64,000 nucleotides of DNA from Albula goreensis (GCA_022829145.1 CM040741.1:37184534-37248533), one strand, 5' to 3'; numbered from the stretch's first letter, positions 13,301-27,120 are shown. Notes: a model not told the origin generated them from the letters alone. A program made the numbers and translations.

Positions 13301-14150
13301 ACTTGCCAGTCATGTTGAAGATAGTACCTTGTTCTCAGTGCCCTAAATGCTCTAAGGGGGAGACAGCGTTTCACACCTTCGTCTCCACGCCAGCACATCT
13401 GCATTCATCTGCTGCCAAGGAGACTGGGAACACACACTTTGCCTTTCAATTATTGTTTCTGTATGTTCGGTTATGTGCGCTAATGGATGACTATGGGTAT
13501 CTACGTTTGTCACTGTTTTTCAGCATGATACTTACACTGTGTTCTGTCATATTCTATGCAGGAACAATAATATATGTTCCTCTTATTCCTTGTATTAATA
13601 TTATTATTATTATAATTATGAATAGTAGTGGTAGTAGTGGAGTTAGTAGTGGTAGTGGCACCTGCATCAGCAACAGAGGTAGTACTCATGAATAATATGG
13701 ACATAATGTTATTTTTCGTTGTAAAATTCCATTAATGTTGTTGTTCTTGGTGGTGGGGCTGTTATAGATAACATCATATGGTACCTATTACAATCTTCAA
13801 TAAATACTACGGAATGCTGCCATTGTGATTTCAGAACCTTCACTGAGATGATGCAAAGCCACCTTGACTTCTCCTGCCTTGACCTTAACAGAAAATGCAT
13901 ACAAGGGCCCTATGGGGTGGATATAGCCTGCAGGTACTGGTACAAAGGAGAATACACCTAAGCAATGTGAGCAAAAGTGACTCATCTGACTCTTGGGAAC
14001 AAAGCAAAATTATTATTCCCCATACTTTCAGCAGAACCACAGTTAGATTGAATTTAAAAGACAAAGAACTGCAGTTTTGAAACTTAACCGTATTGTTCAC
14101 CACATTCTTTCCCTATTACTTTCTGTAGGTGGTTTAACAAGCAGAGCCAA
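10386..14150. other. unique non-coding DNA
   Basis: No coding gene was recognised. The stretch holds the palindrome at 12344-12366 and a run of ATT/AGT-type trinucleotides at about 13590-13660. That run makes an open frame at 13291-13695 look longer than chance, but its tail is low-complexity Ile/Ser and it matches no known family here. Confidence 0.5.
12344..12366. repeat. perfect 23-bp palindrome in TA/CA-rich DNA
   Basis: ACACTATATAC is followed by one central base and its exact reverse complement. It lies beside a short CA tract and probably arose by slippage. Confidence 0.8.
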
Positions 14151-14154
14151 CTGC

Positions 14155-14910
14155 TGTTGCACGGTATACCGAAACTCCAGTACTTTTTTGATACTTGTTT
14201 CTTAAAAACAGTATGGTATCATAATTTTCTGACTTTCAGTACTTTTTGGTCAAACGCGTCTCCTGCGTTTAAGGTGTAATTTGCCAGAATTGTCACTGAA
14301 TGCCATTTTTTTTACACTGCTTAGAACAAGAAGTTCAAAAGACTAGTCTGCTAGTTTGAAATCCAAATCATACATTTAAAACATTACCAAATACATGTGT
14401 TGTTTTGGAATGATGGGTGTCGTGGTTTTGTGCCCACGCTTCTATGAGTTTTCGATGTAGAACTTGAGAGAAATTGACACATTTGTAAGCGTAGCCAGGG
14501 AAAGGAGCTTCAAGCCAGACTAATTTCAAGGGAATGATGTGCAGTGAATTCATAGAACAGTAGTTTTTGAACATTCTGTTTGCATGTTTGAAAGCTCTAT
14601 TTTAAAGATTCTTTAAAGGTGTGTTCATTTTGAAATTGTATTTATTCTTTTTTATATGATTTAGTTCTGACATTATAGGCCTTTGCTTAATATTTTGAAC
14701 AGGCTTCATCTGAAGGGTTGTTAATAAACAGAGAATTCATAAATGTCATCACCCCTTGAGACATTTCTGTTTCTATTCTCTTAAGGTTCTTCAAGTAGTG
14801 CTAATTACTGAATACAATTCCAGTATTGAGTATTGTTTTAGTACCGAGTATTGTGGCACTAAACCTGATATCACTATCACTGTCAAAATTTTGGTATCGT
14901 GAGAATACTA
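14155..14910. mobile_element. hAT-like MITE with GGTATACC-type ends
   Basis: The left end contains CACGGTATACCGAAACTCCAGTACTTTTT. The right end (GTATTGAGTATTGTTTTAGTACCG through TTTTGGTATCGTGAGAATACTA) is a degraded reverse complement of such a terminus. The ...CGGTATACCG.. / ..GGTATCGTGA.. termini are those of a widespread fish hAT family as I remember it. There is no transposase frame, no clear target duplication was found, and the exact ends are approximate. Confidence 0.5.
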
Positions 14911-14976
14911 GACCCAATATTGGGCATTTGTATTGAATCTTGTTTTCTTAGATAGGATCATTATGCACATTAATAA

Positions 14977-15004
14977 ACATAATAATAATGAATAATAATA
15001 ATAA
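14977..15004. repeat. (AAT)n-like simple repeat
   Basis: A short impure AAT/ATA run beside the hAT remnants. Confidence 0.8.
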
Positions 15005-15189
15005 CAAAAGTAATTAAACTGATGTGAAGTGACAACAATTTATTTCTGATGCATTACCAGTGCTTGGCTTTTTTCCTACTTTGTGTATTGCAGACAAAAC
15101 CAAAGACAGCTTGACCCTAAAAGAGGAATTCTCAAAAATCTTTACATAGGCTAATAAAAACAGTATAGCTACACTTTCTGCTCTACCCA

Positions 15190-15620
15190 GACTTCTTTAA
15201 CATGGCTTTTTCTTTGTTGTACAAGCTTGGTATTACAGACTGGCTAAAGTGCGGAATGGAAAATTGTATTTGGGCTATAGTGTCTGAAAGATTTTGCGAA
15301 AACTAACTCGCGAGAATGGTCTCATATTGTTCAGGATGAAAACTCCAATGCATGTGGCTATATCCTGGGCCCTGGCAGATATGTGAGATATCTGTGTTGT
15401 CAGAGATGTCTGGCCTTTGAGCAGTCTTTTTCTCACTTGCACTGACCTGAGCTGTTCGCTGTGGTGTTGGTGTTGCAGATGCTGCATCATATTACTGGTG
15501 TTACCAGTTTATTCGTTTACAGCGTTGGCAAATCGTTTTAGCCCCGTCCGTTTGATTTTCTTCATTGTCATGTCCAGTGATGGGACAACCAAAATGTTGC
15601 CACACATCTGACTTAAAAAT
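15190..15620 (-). pseudogene. hAT transposase N-terminal fragment (BED finger)
   Basis: On the minus strand, a BED-type zinc-finger remnant can be followed through frame changes: a TICQRCKR pair of cysteines, then MMQHLQHQHHSEQ with the paired histidines at about 15450-15490. Next comes a stretch ending FILNNMRPFSRV (about 15305-15345), which matches the hAT pattern 'fIa.DmrPFs.Ve..gF..l'. After a stop comes IPHFSQSVIPSLYNK (about 15205-15250), matching the following 'R..fs..vIp.lY' block. This order is that of ZBED-like hAT transposases. Stops and frameshifts rule out function, and the catalytic RNase-H-like core is missing. Confidence 0.7.
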
Positions 15621-16009
15621 AGATGGGGGCATCCTCTATCTCAAATTCTGCTAGGGTTGGGCTACACATGGCACTGCTAGCCTTCAAATGAGACCAAAGA
15701 TGGTGAAACTGTGTGAAACCCGATTGGGATGCTGGGACTGTGACGGACCTGAATTGCTAACGTTAACGCAAAAAAGCAGTGACAGAGCTGACTGGCTAGC
15801 TCTGTTTAAATTCGATGGATTGTCATGTTTATATGCCTCTGTGTATGTGTTAAAGTAAGAAACACATTGTATTTTTGCAAAGATGATTGCAACAAAAATG
15901 GTTCTAAAAATGACTCCTCTTCCTGAACTGTTCTGAACCGACCATTATGATGATCAAATCACAGTTTTGCACCGGGGTTCACCCTGCCACGTTAAACTGT
16001 TACATCCCA
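15190..16009 (-). mobile_element. decayed hAT element, transposase 5' portion
   Basis: The upper end (TGTTACATCCCA at 15999-16009, reading on the minus strand as TGGGATGTAACA followed by GTTTAACG) resembles the terminus of fish hAT elements that start with a GGTGTAACA-type sequence. Below it, in the same orientation, lie remnants of a hAT transposase (15190-15620). The other terminus was not found, so the element is probably truncated on its low-coordinate side, next to the MITE ending at 14910. Confidence 0.6.
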
Positions 16010-17437
16010 AATAATAGCATATTAGCTGTTGTGGGTATTGACTGCCACTGTTCTAATGCAACCCCAGCTTATTTAATGGTCTTAGGAGCACAATACCGCT
16101 TGGGTTTTTAAGGCAGCATGGCATGGTGTGAAGTATTTGGAAGAGGCAAGCATGAAGCTTGTCTATTTTGGGATGGAGGGTGACTATTTTCATTCTAGCA
16201 TATTGATCAGGCCAACTAAACACTGGCAAAACAGAGCTCCTGGCAGAAATCAAGCGTCCGCCTTTAATCTGTTCTCTCTTAGATGGATTTATGCTCCATT
16301 ATTTACTGTAGTTTCAATTCTAATCTTAAACTGACAGATACATGTAATCTTATACATTTTATGTGGCCAAAAACTGTACCCCTTCTCCTTCAACCTTTGA
16401 CTCTACCTCTACTTGCTGCTGATCTTTAGCACATTTTACAATTTGACCACCGATTGGTCAACAGGGTGATTGTTCTAGAAGGAGATAAAACATCCTGCAG
16501 TGAACGTTCAGTGAATCCTACACCCATCTTGTGAGCAAAAGCTCTGATCAGGTGATCTCCAGGTGTGTGCCTTTGGCCACAGCTATGGTTATGAGAATGG
16601 TGAAATACTGCAAAACAGCATTAGCTAGAGATATCTAAAATTGCAGTTTTGCTACTGCAAACTCTTAAGTACAATGGAACCAGACTGTTTTCATTTTCAG
16701 TTCCATTATTTCTAGAAGAGCATGTTATGTTTGCATTGACACAACTATATAAGTAATGACATTGCATTCATTTTGAAAATTGTAAATCATTTTTATCTTG
16801 CATACCTTAAGAAGCTTAAAATCACATTTAGCATACTGGAACGTTTTTCCATTTATATTTTTATTAACAACCACAGCAAGAGACTGTGATCTAAAATGTT
16901 ACAAACTGTTACACCTTCACCACTGCAGGTTTCTAAGAAAGGCTTAGATAAAAAAAAACACAGCTGCACGTTTAGTACTAAGTGTCTTGGGGAAAATAAG
17001 CAAAGAAAAGAAGGTAAGGCAAATTATTATCCTATCGAGGGATGGAATTTTATTGTAATTTACAGGGACTAAACGAATGAGGTTGTACTACACAGATTTC
17101 AGATATTTCTATCCTATAAACGTAATGCTGAGGGGGACATGTGCTCTTTGCTTTTGATGAGATAGAAACCTTAAACTATTGAATGTCATTGGAACAGATA
17201 CCTTTTGAAAATGCCAAATGCGGAGATTATGCCATGTTGCCTGCTGTTTACGACATCCATGCATGTCATGTAGTTATTTAAACTAGAATCTAACATTTTT
17301 TTTTTGTTTTCCAATGACAAGCTTTATTGGCAAAAATGGTAGTTAAAATTTGTGTTGTGTAACAAGTGGAGGTACTTGTTGATTCAATTCTTGACTTACT
17401 GTAATTGTCGTTAAGGGAAGAAAATAGCTGAAGCTAC
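16010..17437. other. unique non-coding DNA
   Basis: Nothing recognised apart from short A and T runs. Confidence 0.5.
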
Positions 17438-17524
17438 TTATTGGTGGGCTTTAGTAGCAGATTTGTAAAACACGTTTAACTGGTTGCTTGTTGATACAGA
17501 TGGAGACATGTTGCAATGACAACG

Positions 17525-17779
17525 ACCTAAACCCAAGAATGACCTTACCCCCCTTCTTGTACTGGGAGCAGGGCAGGCCCGAATAGAACCCACTTTGTCC
17601 ACCTGCGGCCTGATCTCCGCTCGGCCCACTGTATACCCGAGGTAGCGAACCTCTCTCTGTGTGAGCAAACATTTCTTCCCATTGATTGTAAGACCAGCCT
17701 CCTGGATTTTCTGCAGCACATTCCTGAGACGGGTGAGATGAGTGGCCCAGCGGTCACTAAAAAACACCACATAAAAATG
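17525..17779 (-). pseudogene. Ty3/gypsy reverse transcriptase fragment
   Basis: The open minus-strand frame (170 codons, 17950-17438) contains about 85 residues of gypsy-type RT: FYVVFFSDRWATHLTRLRNV at the position of the catalytic box and following helix, then AGLTINGKKC, then VRYLGYTVG, then RPQVDKVGSIRACPAPSTRR and GVRSFLGL. Family RTs have Y-[LIV]-D-D-[VI] at the catalytic position. Here the aspartates are lost (FYVVFF), so the copy is dead even though the frame is open. The sequence before residue 55 and after residue 143 is unrelated, so this is an isolated scrap without LTRs, integrase or gag nearby. Confidence 0.85.
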
Positions 17780-18624
17780 ACCTTGACTTTGCATTACTGA
17801 AAACACTGAATTAAATCGAGAGGTCTTTCTTGTGGTTTCCTCTACAGCAGAGGAAATGCAGAACATCCATTTTGATACAGCAACATACTCACTCCTGCAG
17901 CCCACGCTGGTCAAATGCTGTCTCCTCAGGACGTGATTACCACAACGCATTATAACCTTCTTTACCTAGATCCTCCTAACTGAGCTGTGTTGCCTCCCTT
18001 TTAATCAGTTCTGCAGAGAACGTATGCATATCACAACTCAAAGCTCTGGTGTCTGGTACAAGCCCTAATGATAACGCTAATCAGCATTCCTACTTACTTG
18101 CCGAAGATCTTTAATTAACTATCAGTGAGCACTAACCTGATTTAGCTTGCTAAAAAACAAACACTGCCAGGTTTTGCAGTGTACGTCCAGGAGGAAACAC
18201 TTGAATTAAACCCATTATGCCTTTTATTTTCTTTTATTAGCTCTAGTTTAATCCTATAAAGTTGTACTGTGAAGGGCAGCTACAAGGTCCACACAGTTTA
18301 ATGTGGTTCATTATTAGTCTTCCCCTTTAAAAACATGTCTAAAGTGCTTGTGTATTCACACGTCTTTTGAGTATATTACAAACGCCTCTAATTTACCTAC
18401 CCAAATGACACATAGCACATTCTCTGAATCTATTAATTGAGCCTGTGTAAATAATTAAATCTGCCTCATCAATTATTGCACTTCTGAGTAGGCAATCAGA
18501 CCTTTTGCATTAATTATGTTTTATTCACAAGTGCATGTGCTAGCTTTAAGCTTACATTTAGGACCATGTATCCCTCTATGCGACACTTAAAGCTTTAAGC
18601 TTTATTGAAATATACTGGTGTAAC

Positions 18625-18647
18625 TATTATTATTATTATTATTATTA
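18625..18647. repeat. (ATT)n microsatellite
   Basis: An almost pure run of ATT units. Confidence 0.9.
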
Positions 18648-21600
18648 ATATATTTGCCATTTCATCATTTTTTATTGAGAGGTTGGTGTTCAAATACATG
18701 TATAGTTTATAAGGGAAGGGATGGGGTTAGGAGGTGCTTCTTTCTGGTGCACTGTGAAAAATACAGTCGTCTCAGAGTGGTCATGGCTATTACATGTACT
18801 TGGGTATTAAAATGCATGATCTGGGAGTGCTATCTAAGAGGTGGCTCTTACTTCTGTGTGTGTTCTGCTGCTAAGTACAAGACATTAAATCACTGTGAGC
18901 TTGGGTGCATCTCAGCTGAGCTGCCTGGCAAAGTACATTAAACAGCCAACGTCAGTCCAAAATAACTTCTTTTAAAGGATTTAGGTCTTTGTCTGGAAAT
19001 TCACATTTAAAAAATGCAGGTCTTGCAGAATATTTAAGCTCATTCTCATACATAGCCATGATGTAGAACCATGAAATAGCTGAATACCACAGTAAAAATA
19101 AATAATTGAAATATATCTTGTAAATATATCTGTCTGAGAGTGGAGGTAAATTAAGATATTTTTGCAGAATGTTATTATCAAACAGAACAACTGGATCTTA
19201 ATACAGTAGATGGGATGAATGTGTTGTTCAGACATTTAGATATTCTGTCTTTGGATTGCGTTATAGTTAATTTGCACTTTTGCACAAACACTACCTATTC
19301 CTGTATATCTATGGGTCAAAAGAACTGGTTCTGAACACCTGAGTATGCATGAACTGATTTCGTCATCTTCCAACAAATTGGTGGTTCATCTGTAGTGTCG
19401 AAAGCAGTGAGGATAGGTGGCCACATGAATCAGAGGAGTCAAATTCCTACAGCTACCTCTTGAAGTAGTTGGGACATTATTGAGGCAGGTTGGGAAAATG
19501 GGGAAAAATATTTGGGGGTCACAAAAAATGATGAAAATAATAGTAATGATAAAATGTATATTTCCTGCATTTCAGGAAAGGAGTTACGCCTAATTTACAC
19601 TTCCTTGCCAAAGTGAAGTCGGCTGGTTCGCACATATATTATGCCGACACTTAATTGTGTCTTTGTTCGACTGGGCGTGTTTTACGGCTTCCAGTTACGG
19701 CAAGACTTTTTAAAGAAACGTCCTGGAAAGTAAAGGACAAAATATTCATTAATAATTGAATCTGCAGATGTCCCTCAAGCGCTGAGCTGTCAGCTCCAGA
19801 TGTGACGTTTCTAGTCTTGACACCTCTAACGCACTTCTCCCAGGCGGCAGTGTGACACTTCATTCTTCGTCTTCGCATTTGTGAAGTCCAAGCTTTGCTG
19901 GACTAGAAGTTTGTGAACACTTAGTAATTTACTCGTTACACCATACTTCCAAATGCTGAAACATCCAAACAAAGTACAGAGGAGATGAGCGATTTGAATA
20001 TACTTACCATACATCTAAATATTGACATCGAGGATTTGTAAATCACTTCAGGCAAAGCATTATGTTGGGTAGACTAATGGAAAGTGAAAGGCTCTTTAAA
20101 ATGTCTCAGACTTCCCCAGGCTCTGAACATAGAAAAGCTCCCCTTTCATCCAGATTACGAAATGTATCCTTGTTTGCATGGGATCTAAAGAACTACAACA
20201 CTAAACATAGCTGAACAGTGACCATAAAATCTGTAGGAAAATCCAACGTTTGTTGCAACTCATTTTCCATAAAATTACAGAAAAAAGGCTAATCATAACA
20301 TCGTACATAGTTACTCAGATCATTTATAACTGTGAATCAACCAAGGCTGATTGTAGAGCCAATACAATTTTTTGATCGGATTACCATAACATGTCTAAAT
20401 TTGGAAAAACTAGGTGAAATTACAGCGCATGTATCATTTATTTTGTGCATTAACTGAAGCTAAAATTCAAGTTTCATGGTTTGTTTGAGTAAGGGACATA
20501 CAGTAAAGACTGCTGTGTGCCTCATCCTGTTAATGCCCTGTTCCAGAGTGTGGAGAGGCCTGGTGATCCGGCAGCAAGTTAAAACCGTGCCAGTGCCAAC
20601 TGACCATCAGCCTTCCTAAGCAGCCTTCCTATTTGGCGTTAGTGTTTCCAGGATGAGGAGGTTTGTCTGTGTCTCGTTGCTCATCAGTGACCCCTGCAGG
20701 TGAATTAGACAGCCCAATCTGCCCACGCGGGTGTCTTCCCCCAGCTCTGCTCATATAATGTGGTGTGAAAAAGGTTGATATCACACATGTATGAGAGGAG
20801 ATCACTTATTGACTATTCTACTATTGATTATTCACACGTTATTTTAGAATCTGTCTGTAAAGACAAAAAAGAAAAAAAAATTGAACTGTGCCATATGGCT
20901 TCCTCCATATGAAGATATGAAGGTGCAGTACAAGAGGTAATCAGAGCCACCCAAATATAATTTTGATCACAACACTATGCTGGCAATGACACCATTATTT
21001 ATTTTTCAAATTGGTTTATATTTAGCACCAAAGAAAGACATAGAGCTCACACACTTCACCCTCCACCAGCACCAGCAAATGTGACTCATCTGTGATTTCC
21101 AAGGTGCATGCTAATCCACAAAGCACTGAGAGCAATAGAGTTGCACACAGACTCACAATTTAATGTATCACTTCTAATTTGTCAAAACGGCTGGTAACCG
21201 GGATCACTTCATCTTAGCGTTTTGCAAAATGCCCTGCACTGAATACAGCATATCCTGTCATCTCTGATCACGTCTGTGTGCCCTCCATGGCTTTCACCCT
21301 CGCTTCTGGCTTCCCTGCACTCTCAGGCATCCAAGACTGAGGGGCAGGTTATTTTAACAGGAACACAATTCATGGTGATGCTGAATGGCCATCTCTGAAA
21401 TTAAACTGTTTTTGTACCCAGTGTGCAAAGTCAAACTGATGTGACATACTCTATGGGCGAAATACCAGTTGCTACAAAAAATTCTTTTCATATTTCTCGC
21501 TCTTTTAGAAGGACTTCTTTGTTCTGCTGGGCTTAATTTTACTTTTTGATTTATTGATTTATTTTTCACTTAATTGAGTAATGTCTCTATGCTACAGCAG

Positions 21601-24600
21601 TTGCCAAGCAATTTTATCCTCCAGCAATCAGTTTTAATTGTGCCTCTGGAGTTGTTGTGTTTAATTGTCCTTCATTTAACCTACTGGTCCACTCCAAATG
21701 TTTTCAATATGTACAATTACAGACACCAATGGAGCTTTGCTGGATGTGCAGAATTTTGCTTTGAAAAAAATAAACGGTACACACATTATAAAATCAACAC
21801 CAACAGTGAGAAGCCACAGGACAGCCAGCTGGGCCTACATGCATACCACTGTCTTCTCCCTCCTTCCCACAGTACCACAACACATATAAGCTTTGGCCAA
21901 GTTTGACATTGATAAAGTCAACAAAAAGAGAAAAGAAATATAAATAAATCCCTGTGGGAATTCTGCAATACCACCAGCCAGGGGGCTTTGCCAAGAGGAG
22001 GACAGTTGAAGGACCAGCATCCATTGCTCCTTTGCTGACAGCAGTCTTTCTCTGACAGAACTCTCACTTATGTATCGTTGGCTACAGTCCATTTCCATAT
22101 GAAACAGTACAGGAGAAATGTGCCTTGAACCATTACATTTTTCACAGACATGTGGCATCCAGAGGTTTGTCTTTTTCCCCAATCGTATTGAGAGTACTTT
22201 CGCATCTTTTAGCATATTTGCATTGTTTTCTGCAATCCCGACTCAGTCCTCAAACCTTTTATTCATTGCATTTCTACCTGATTGGCAGATACATACTCCA
22301 AATTAGTTATACAAAGCCACCAACATTCCCTTAAAGCATTCTTGTAGTGGTTCTACATGATAAAAGTAATAAAAAGAACAAAAAAAAATCACAATATACT
22401 CTGAGGCCAAGAACAAAATTTTGATATATACTGTAATCCTGTTTTTTATTTCCTCAGGGGTTGATAAAGAGCTTTCAGAAGTTATCCAACACTACTTTTC
22501 CCTTTCTTCTTCTTCCAACTTTGTGACTCACAAATGAGACTTCAGCAAGGATCAGTTGACCCGCGGAAAAGGTGTGAGCGTGTGTGTGTGCGTGTCGGTG
22601 GGGAATCAAGAAAGATGCACCCGTTCCTGAGGTCAACGCAACATGTTCTGAATGAAAGGTGTGGGGTAGAAACCACAGGGGGAGCCGCCTCCTGCAATCT
22701 CTAACACTACATCAACAAGAAAACACAGTAAAAAAAAGAGATAGTAGCTGAAGGATGCCTTCAAGACAGCTGAGAGAAAGAGCTATTACTCTGTGGCTAA
22801 AAGCTACGGAGTACAGGTGAACATGTTGAGTGCTCTACGGGTCTCTTGGCGCGTGCGCCCCCCTCTCACAGGTGGCACGTCCGCCCCTGGCAGCTCCTCA
22901 GTCCGAACCGAACCAAAGGAAACCTCAAGTGGTGATCAAAGCTTGATATCTCATTACACAGTTAGCAATGCCAACTTTCTTCTCCAGCGAAATATAAATA
23001 TGTACAAGAAATCTGAATATGAAGAGAAAAAGAAAATTAAAATGGCATATTCGATTCTGAATCCACTGCTTACCAGCAAACTAAGAACACGTTTGCTGCG
23101 AAGAACAATACTATGAGATACTGTAGGGCAGGTGTCTAAATATGTAAGCAATCCCTTACTGAGTGACTCAACCCTTTTCTGTTGGCCTTTCAAAGACAAC
23201 TATAGGCTACAATCGCTATCGTTGAGCTTCTATACACATATTACCTTATCTTTTGGGAGTTCATCAAAACTTATGGAGATGTTCTCTATGGAAAAAGTAA
23301 CACTTAAGGTAAGGGGAAATTAACAAATAATGTACACCCTTATGTGAATAAGTGACATGTAATGAGTATCCCAAAAATATAACTTGTGTTTCCTTGCGCT
23401 TCCACAATCTCCTAAAGGCTAGATCATTTGATACCGATAAAAACAGCTTTAAGCCATAATGCAGTTGTAACAAAGTGGATGAGAGTTGGATTGAAGTGTT
23501 CCTCACATATAACAGCTCCCTCAGGATGGTTGTGAAGCAGTTTGTTTTTCATCTTGATTACAAAAAACAAGTAACACTGTGGTGGAGTAGCGTAAGCTCT
23601 ATCTCCATGTTTAAAATGAGTCCTGATATTTTTCATAAATCAGTTTTATTGGTAAGATACCAACCCTTCCTAGTTTGAATCTTTACACCTTGAAATTTGC
23701 ACAAAAGATTCTGTACCATGTGAACCACAACCTGCTTTGTGATTTACTTTCCATTCTTTTATAATTATTGTGATGTTACTTTCAATGCATTTTCATTTTC
23801 TTTCCAGTTCACTTTATCCAGCACCCAAGAGTCTTCATTTAGCTTGTCAACTTACTGTGAACAAGTTTTCAATGAGAAAGTAGTGAGAAAATGAGAAAAT
23901 GGAGGAACTGGGTACAGAGGAAAATAGTCTCTTGTGCTCTACTGCAGTAATCCAACTTGCTGTGACTGACAACTGAGAGGACTTGAAGAAAGGAAAGAAA
24001 CATTTTTTTTCTCAGTCATTTTCAGCTCAAAATACCCATTCATTTATGTATCAGGGACTGGCACAATACAGATTTACCTTGTTAAATCTGAAGTAAGAAA
24101 AAAAAAGAGATGTGAAAATTCAAAATAACAATATAAGTATAGCATAGTAACAAATTCATATTGGAGAAAAACATAAAAAGCAAGGATGGGAGGATGTATG
24201 TTTGTCCATGCGAGGAAATGCCTCACAATATGAATATATACAAAACAAGAAAAGCAAGAAATGAAAAACAGAAATGCAAAAATGGGCAGAAATAAGTCGA
24301 CAGACCATAAGTGCCACAGCTTTATGAATTCACCTAACGTATATGGAGTTAGAAATGTGGAATAATTTCCAACAGAACCCACATTACCTCTTATAAATCA
24401 TGTGTCCTGTGTCCAAGAGAAGTGTCTGTTTAGGTCCCTTGCTCTTGTTTGAATTTCTGTCAAATCCCTTGAAAGGTCATAATTAGGAACAAGTAAATGA
24501 ATAAACACCAACATAATATGTGCTGCCAAGCATGCTGGGTGTGAAATAAAATGACAAAATACTGCTTATTTTTTGGTGTCTGTAAAAAACCAAGAATAAT

Positions 24601-26509
24601 TTAATCCCTTCAAATGCCTAAATACATATTAATTTATGTTCTACTTTAAATGGAGGAAGTATCATATCATAAATGTCAAAGAAGATGTCTGCAAAGGGCT
24701 GTAGCCTAAAAATGCAACTGTGGTTCTTCTCAAGCAATTACTCATGTGGATTCTGAGGCTTTTGGACAGGCCGTCAAAGCCACACACTCACGCACGCACA
24801 TGCTGCTTTGTGGAAAGGAGAGGACGGAGGTCTCTCCATACCTCAAGACAGCTATTGCCACAGACAATCACGGATCAGGGGTGACTCTGTGAATGCTATA
24901 GCTAGCACACTTGTGAAACTATTTTAAGGATTTTCTCTCCATGGAAGTGCTGAAGGCAAACAGTGACACAAACCTTGACACTGCAGGGGCACTGAGACTT
25001 TCCCTCTTTTTATTTCTATTTGCATTTAAGTGATTCAGTTTCATGAAATGTCATCTATGTAATGTTTTCTATACATTTGTATCAAAAGTGCCATACATAT
25101 TTGTGTTTATCAAGTTCATATACTCACACTAATAAAGATTTTATAATGTTCCCCTAGCCTTGACATTTTAATTCTACATTATTTCTGAAATAGGCAACTC
25201 TAACAAAGTTATTCCTTACAAATATACAAAAAGAGCTTGAACTAAATATGTCAAGAAAGCTGTAACCTTTTTGAGCTGAAAAGCTGTCAATTGGTCAATG
25301 GTAAAACAAGAACCGAATCAGAAATCAGAACCACAAATATAACTTCTATGTTTGATTAAGCCTTTAGGTCCAAAAGAAAAATATATGTTAATTTGCAGTG
25401 AGGCTAGTTTGTATATTTGACAACCACCCATATTAGCTAACTATAATTGCAATTACTTTTGATAAAAATAAGGAAGTCTTGCCCCTTCTCCAGTCCAGTG
25501 TTTTACAATCTACTTAAATTCCCAATTACATCACAGCTACATCATATCAGACAACTGTCAACCAATAAAAGAAAAAATAAAATAAACATCAAATGTACAT
25601 CAAATTTATATCAGTCTACCATGTTAACATTGGCTGGCTTGACAACATTTACCTAGCACATGATACATTTAAGTGAATTTATTTGGTAAAAACTCACTAC
25701 CACCTTGTGGATAATTGCTTTGGTATATGCAGCAAAATGTATTTGTAACAATACTACTTAAAGACAACTTCTGCACCAGACATTTAGGACCAGAAATTTA
25801 GGAGGAATTTGTGATCAATAATTGGGCTGACAGATGCATTATGGGCTGTTCAGCTCCATAATTAAAACCCAACCCATTTTAGATCAACTTAAATTTACAA
25901 TAAATTTATCTAACCTGCCTGACTAAACAGTTTTGGCCAGTACAGTTAGACACCAGATAACCCAGTGGGTGCAAGTTATGAAATAACTAGGTGACTATAA
26001 TATACTTTAAGTAATATGACATTATCAGCATGGTATTTATTTCAGTATGGTATTTATTCTAAACACAAACCCAAAGACTTCAAGGCAGGCTATACAAATA
26101 CACAAAAGAAAACTATCATGCCAATATTATATATTCCACTGGAGACAATAATGGTGAAATACAGTACTTGGTGTAAAAACGGGAGGGAGGAACATATTGT
26201 CCTCTTTCATTATGGATGGCATTTATAGTAAGCATTCAATTATGGTAACACACAGAAGAAACATTAGCCAGATTTTTTTTCCTTTCTCTTTTCTTTTGCA
26301 CTTTTAACCTTAAATATATTTGTGTTAAACTTACTCTGATTTGGTTTTAAACATTGATTACCTCTATGGTATTGTTGTACTGGTCCTAGGAAGATAATTG
26401 CAAATGAAGATTACTATTGGAGTCAAAATACAACATTAATGTGAGGTGTTTCTTCCTTGCAGACCATAGTTTCTAATTTCTCAGGGGCTTAATCATACTG
26501 AGCAGTAAG

Positions 26510-26930
26510 TTCCACACAGAGCCTGCTCAAACGCACTTTAATCCGCGAACAAACAGCTTGACATGTGGGGAGTCGGGTTTTGTCCTTTCATCATTTGCCG
26601 TTCCAAAGATATAGCTTATTCTCTAAATATGGCACGAGGCAATTTTGCTGAAGTTAGCCTCGTGGGCGAAGGAGCCTGTCACAGCAATTACGCTGTGCTC
26701 TCACTGGCTGATGACGGACCCCTCCCTCTCAACGCGTTCCAGTTTCTTCAAAGGTCCTGGTACGGCTGGGCGGCTGGGGGAATGCACCAGCAGATCAAAG
26801 GCGGCCTCTCCGCAGAGAGCCCCCATTCTGGGCCAGTCTGCAGGGTTCACAGGCGAGAACCAGAGACAAGGCACTGCTTAGAACAAACCCCAAGCCTCAT
26901 TTCAGAGCCATGGCAAAAAGGTTAATGTGA
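26510..26930. promoter_or_regulatory. G+C-richer block, possible conserved element
   Basis: This block is visibly more G+C-rich than the surrounding DNA and contains CpGs. A frame stays open on the plus strand for 120 codons (26563-26925), but its composition (many Gly, Ser, Pro, His with no motif) does not suggest a protein. An AGATCAAAGGC word at 26792-26802 is a good TCF/LEF-type site. It is a candidate enhancer or an unrecognised exon; neither is demonstrated. Confidence 0.25.
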
Positions 26931-27087
26931 CCCAACCTGCAGAAGAAGAATGCAGAGGGCATTTTTCAAATGTTATTTATTTATATTTTTTGCTGTGCAC
27001 TGCACATAAAGGCTTATCGAATGTATCAGCGCCAAGGGCAATTGCGACAACATTTATATTTATCAATATCCAGCATTAATGGAGATG

Positions 27088-27088
27088 C

Positions 27089-27120
<32 letters not shown>

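Larger units (their letters stand above)
17951..27087. other. long unique non-coding stretch
   Basis: No gene or transposon was recognised over about 9 kb. Blocks at about 19560-19900, 20530-20760 and 21040-21340 are less A+T-rich, free of repeats and dotted with TAAT and E-box words, so they are candidates for conserved non-coding elements. Short simple repeats occur at 18625-18647 (ATT) and 22576-22598 (GT). Open frames here, such as 22793-23116 and 24074-24382 (minus), have no recognisable family features. Confidence 0.45.

Noticed and set aside
13291-13695. 134-codon open frame with a CxxCxxC start
   Set aside because: The C-terminal third is low-complexity from ATT/AGT repeats, and there is no family pattern, splice site or promoter.
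17780-17950. First 55 codons of the frame holding the gypsy fragment
   Set aside because: They do not resemble any part of a gypsy polyprotein; they are flanking DNA that happens to be open.
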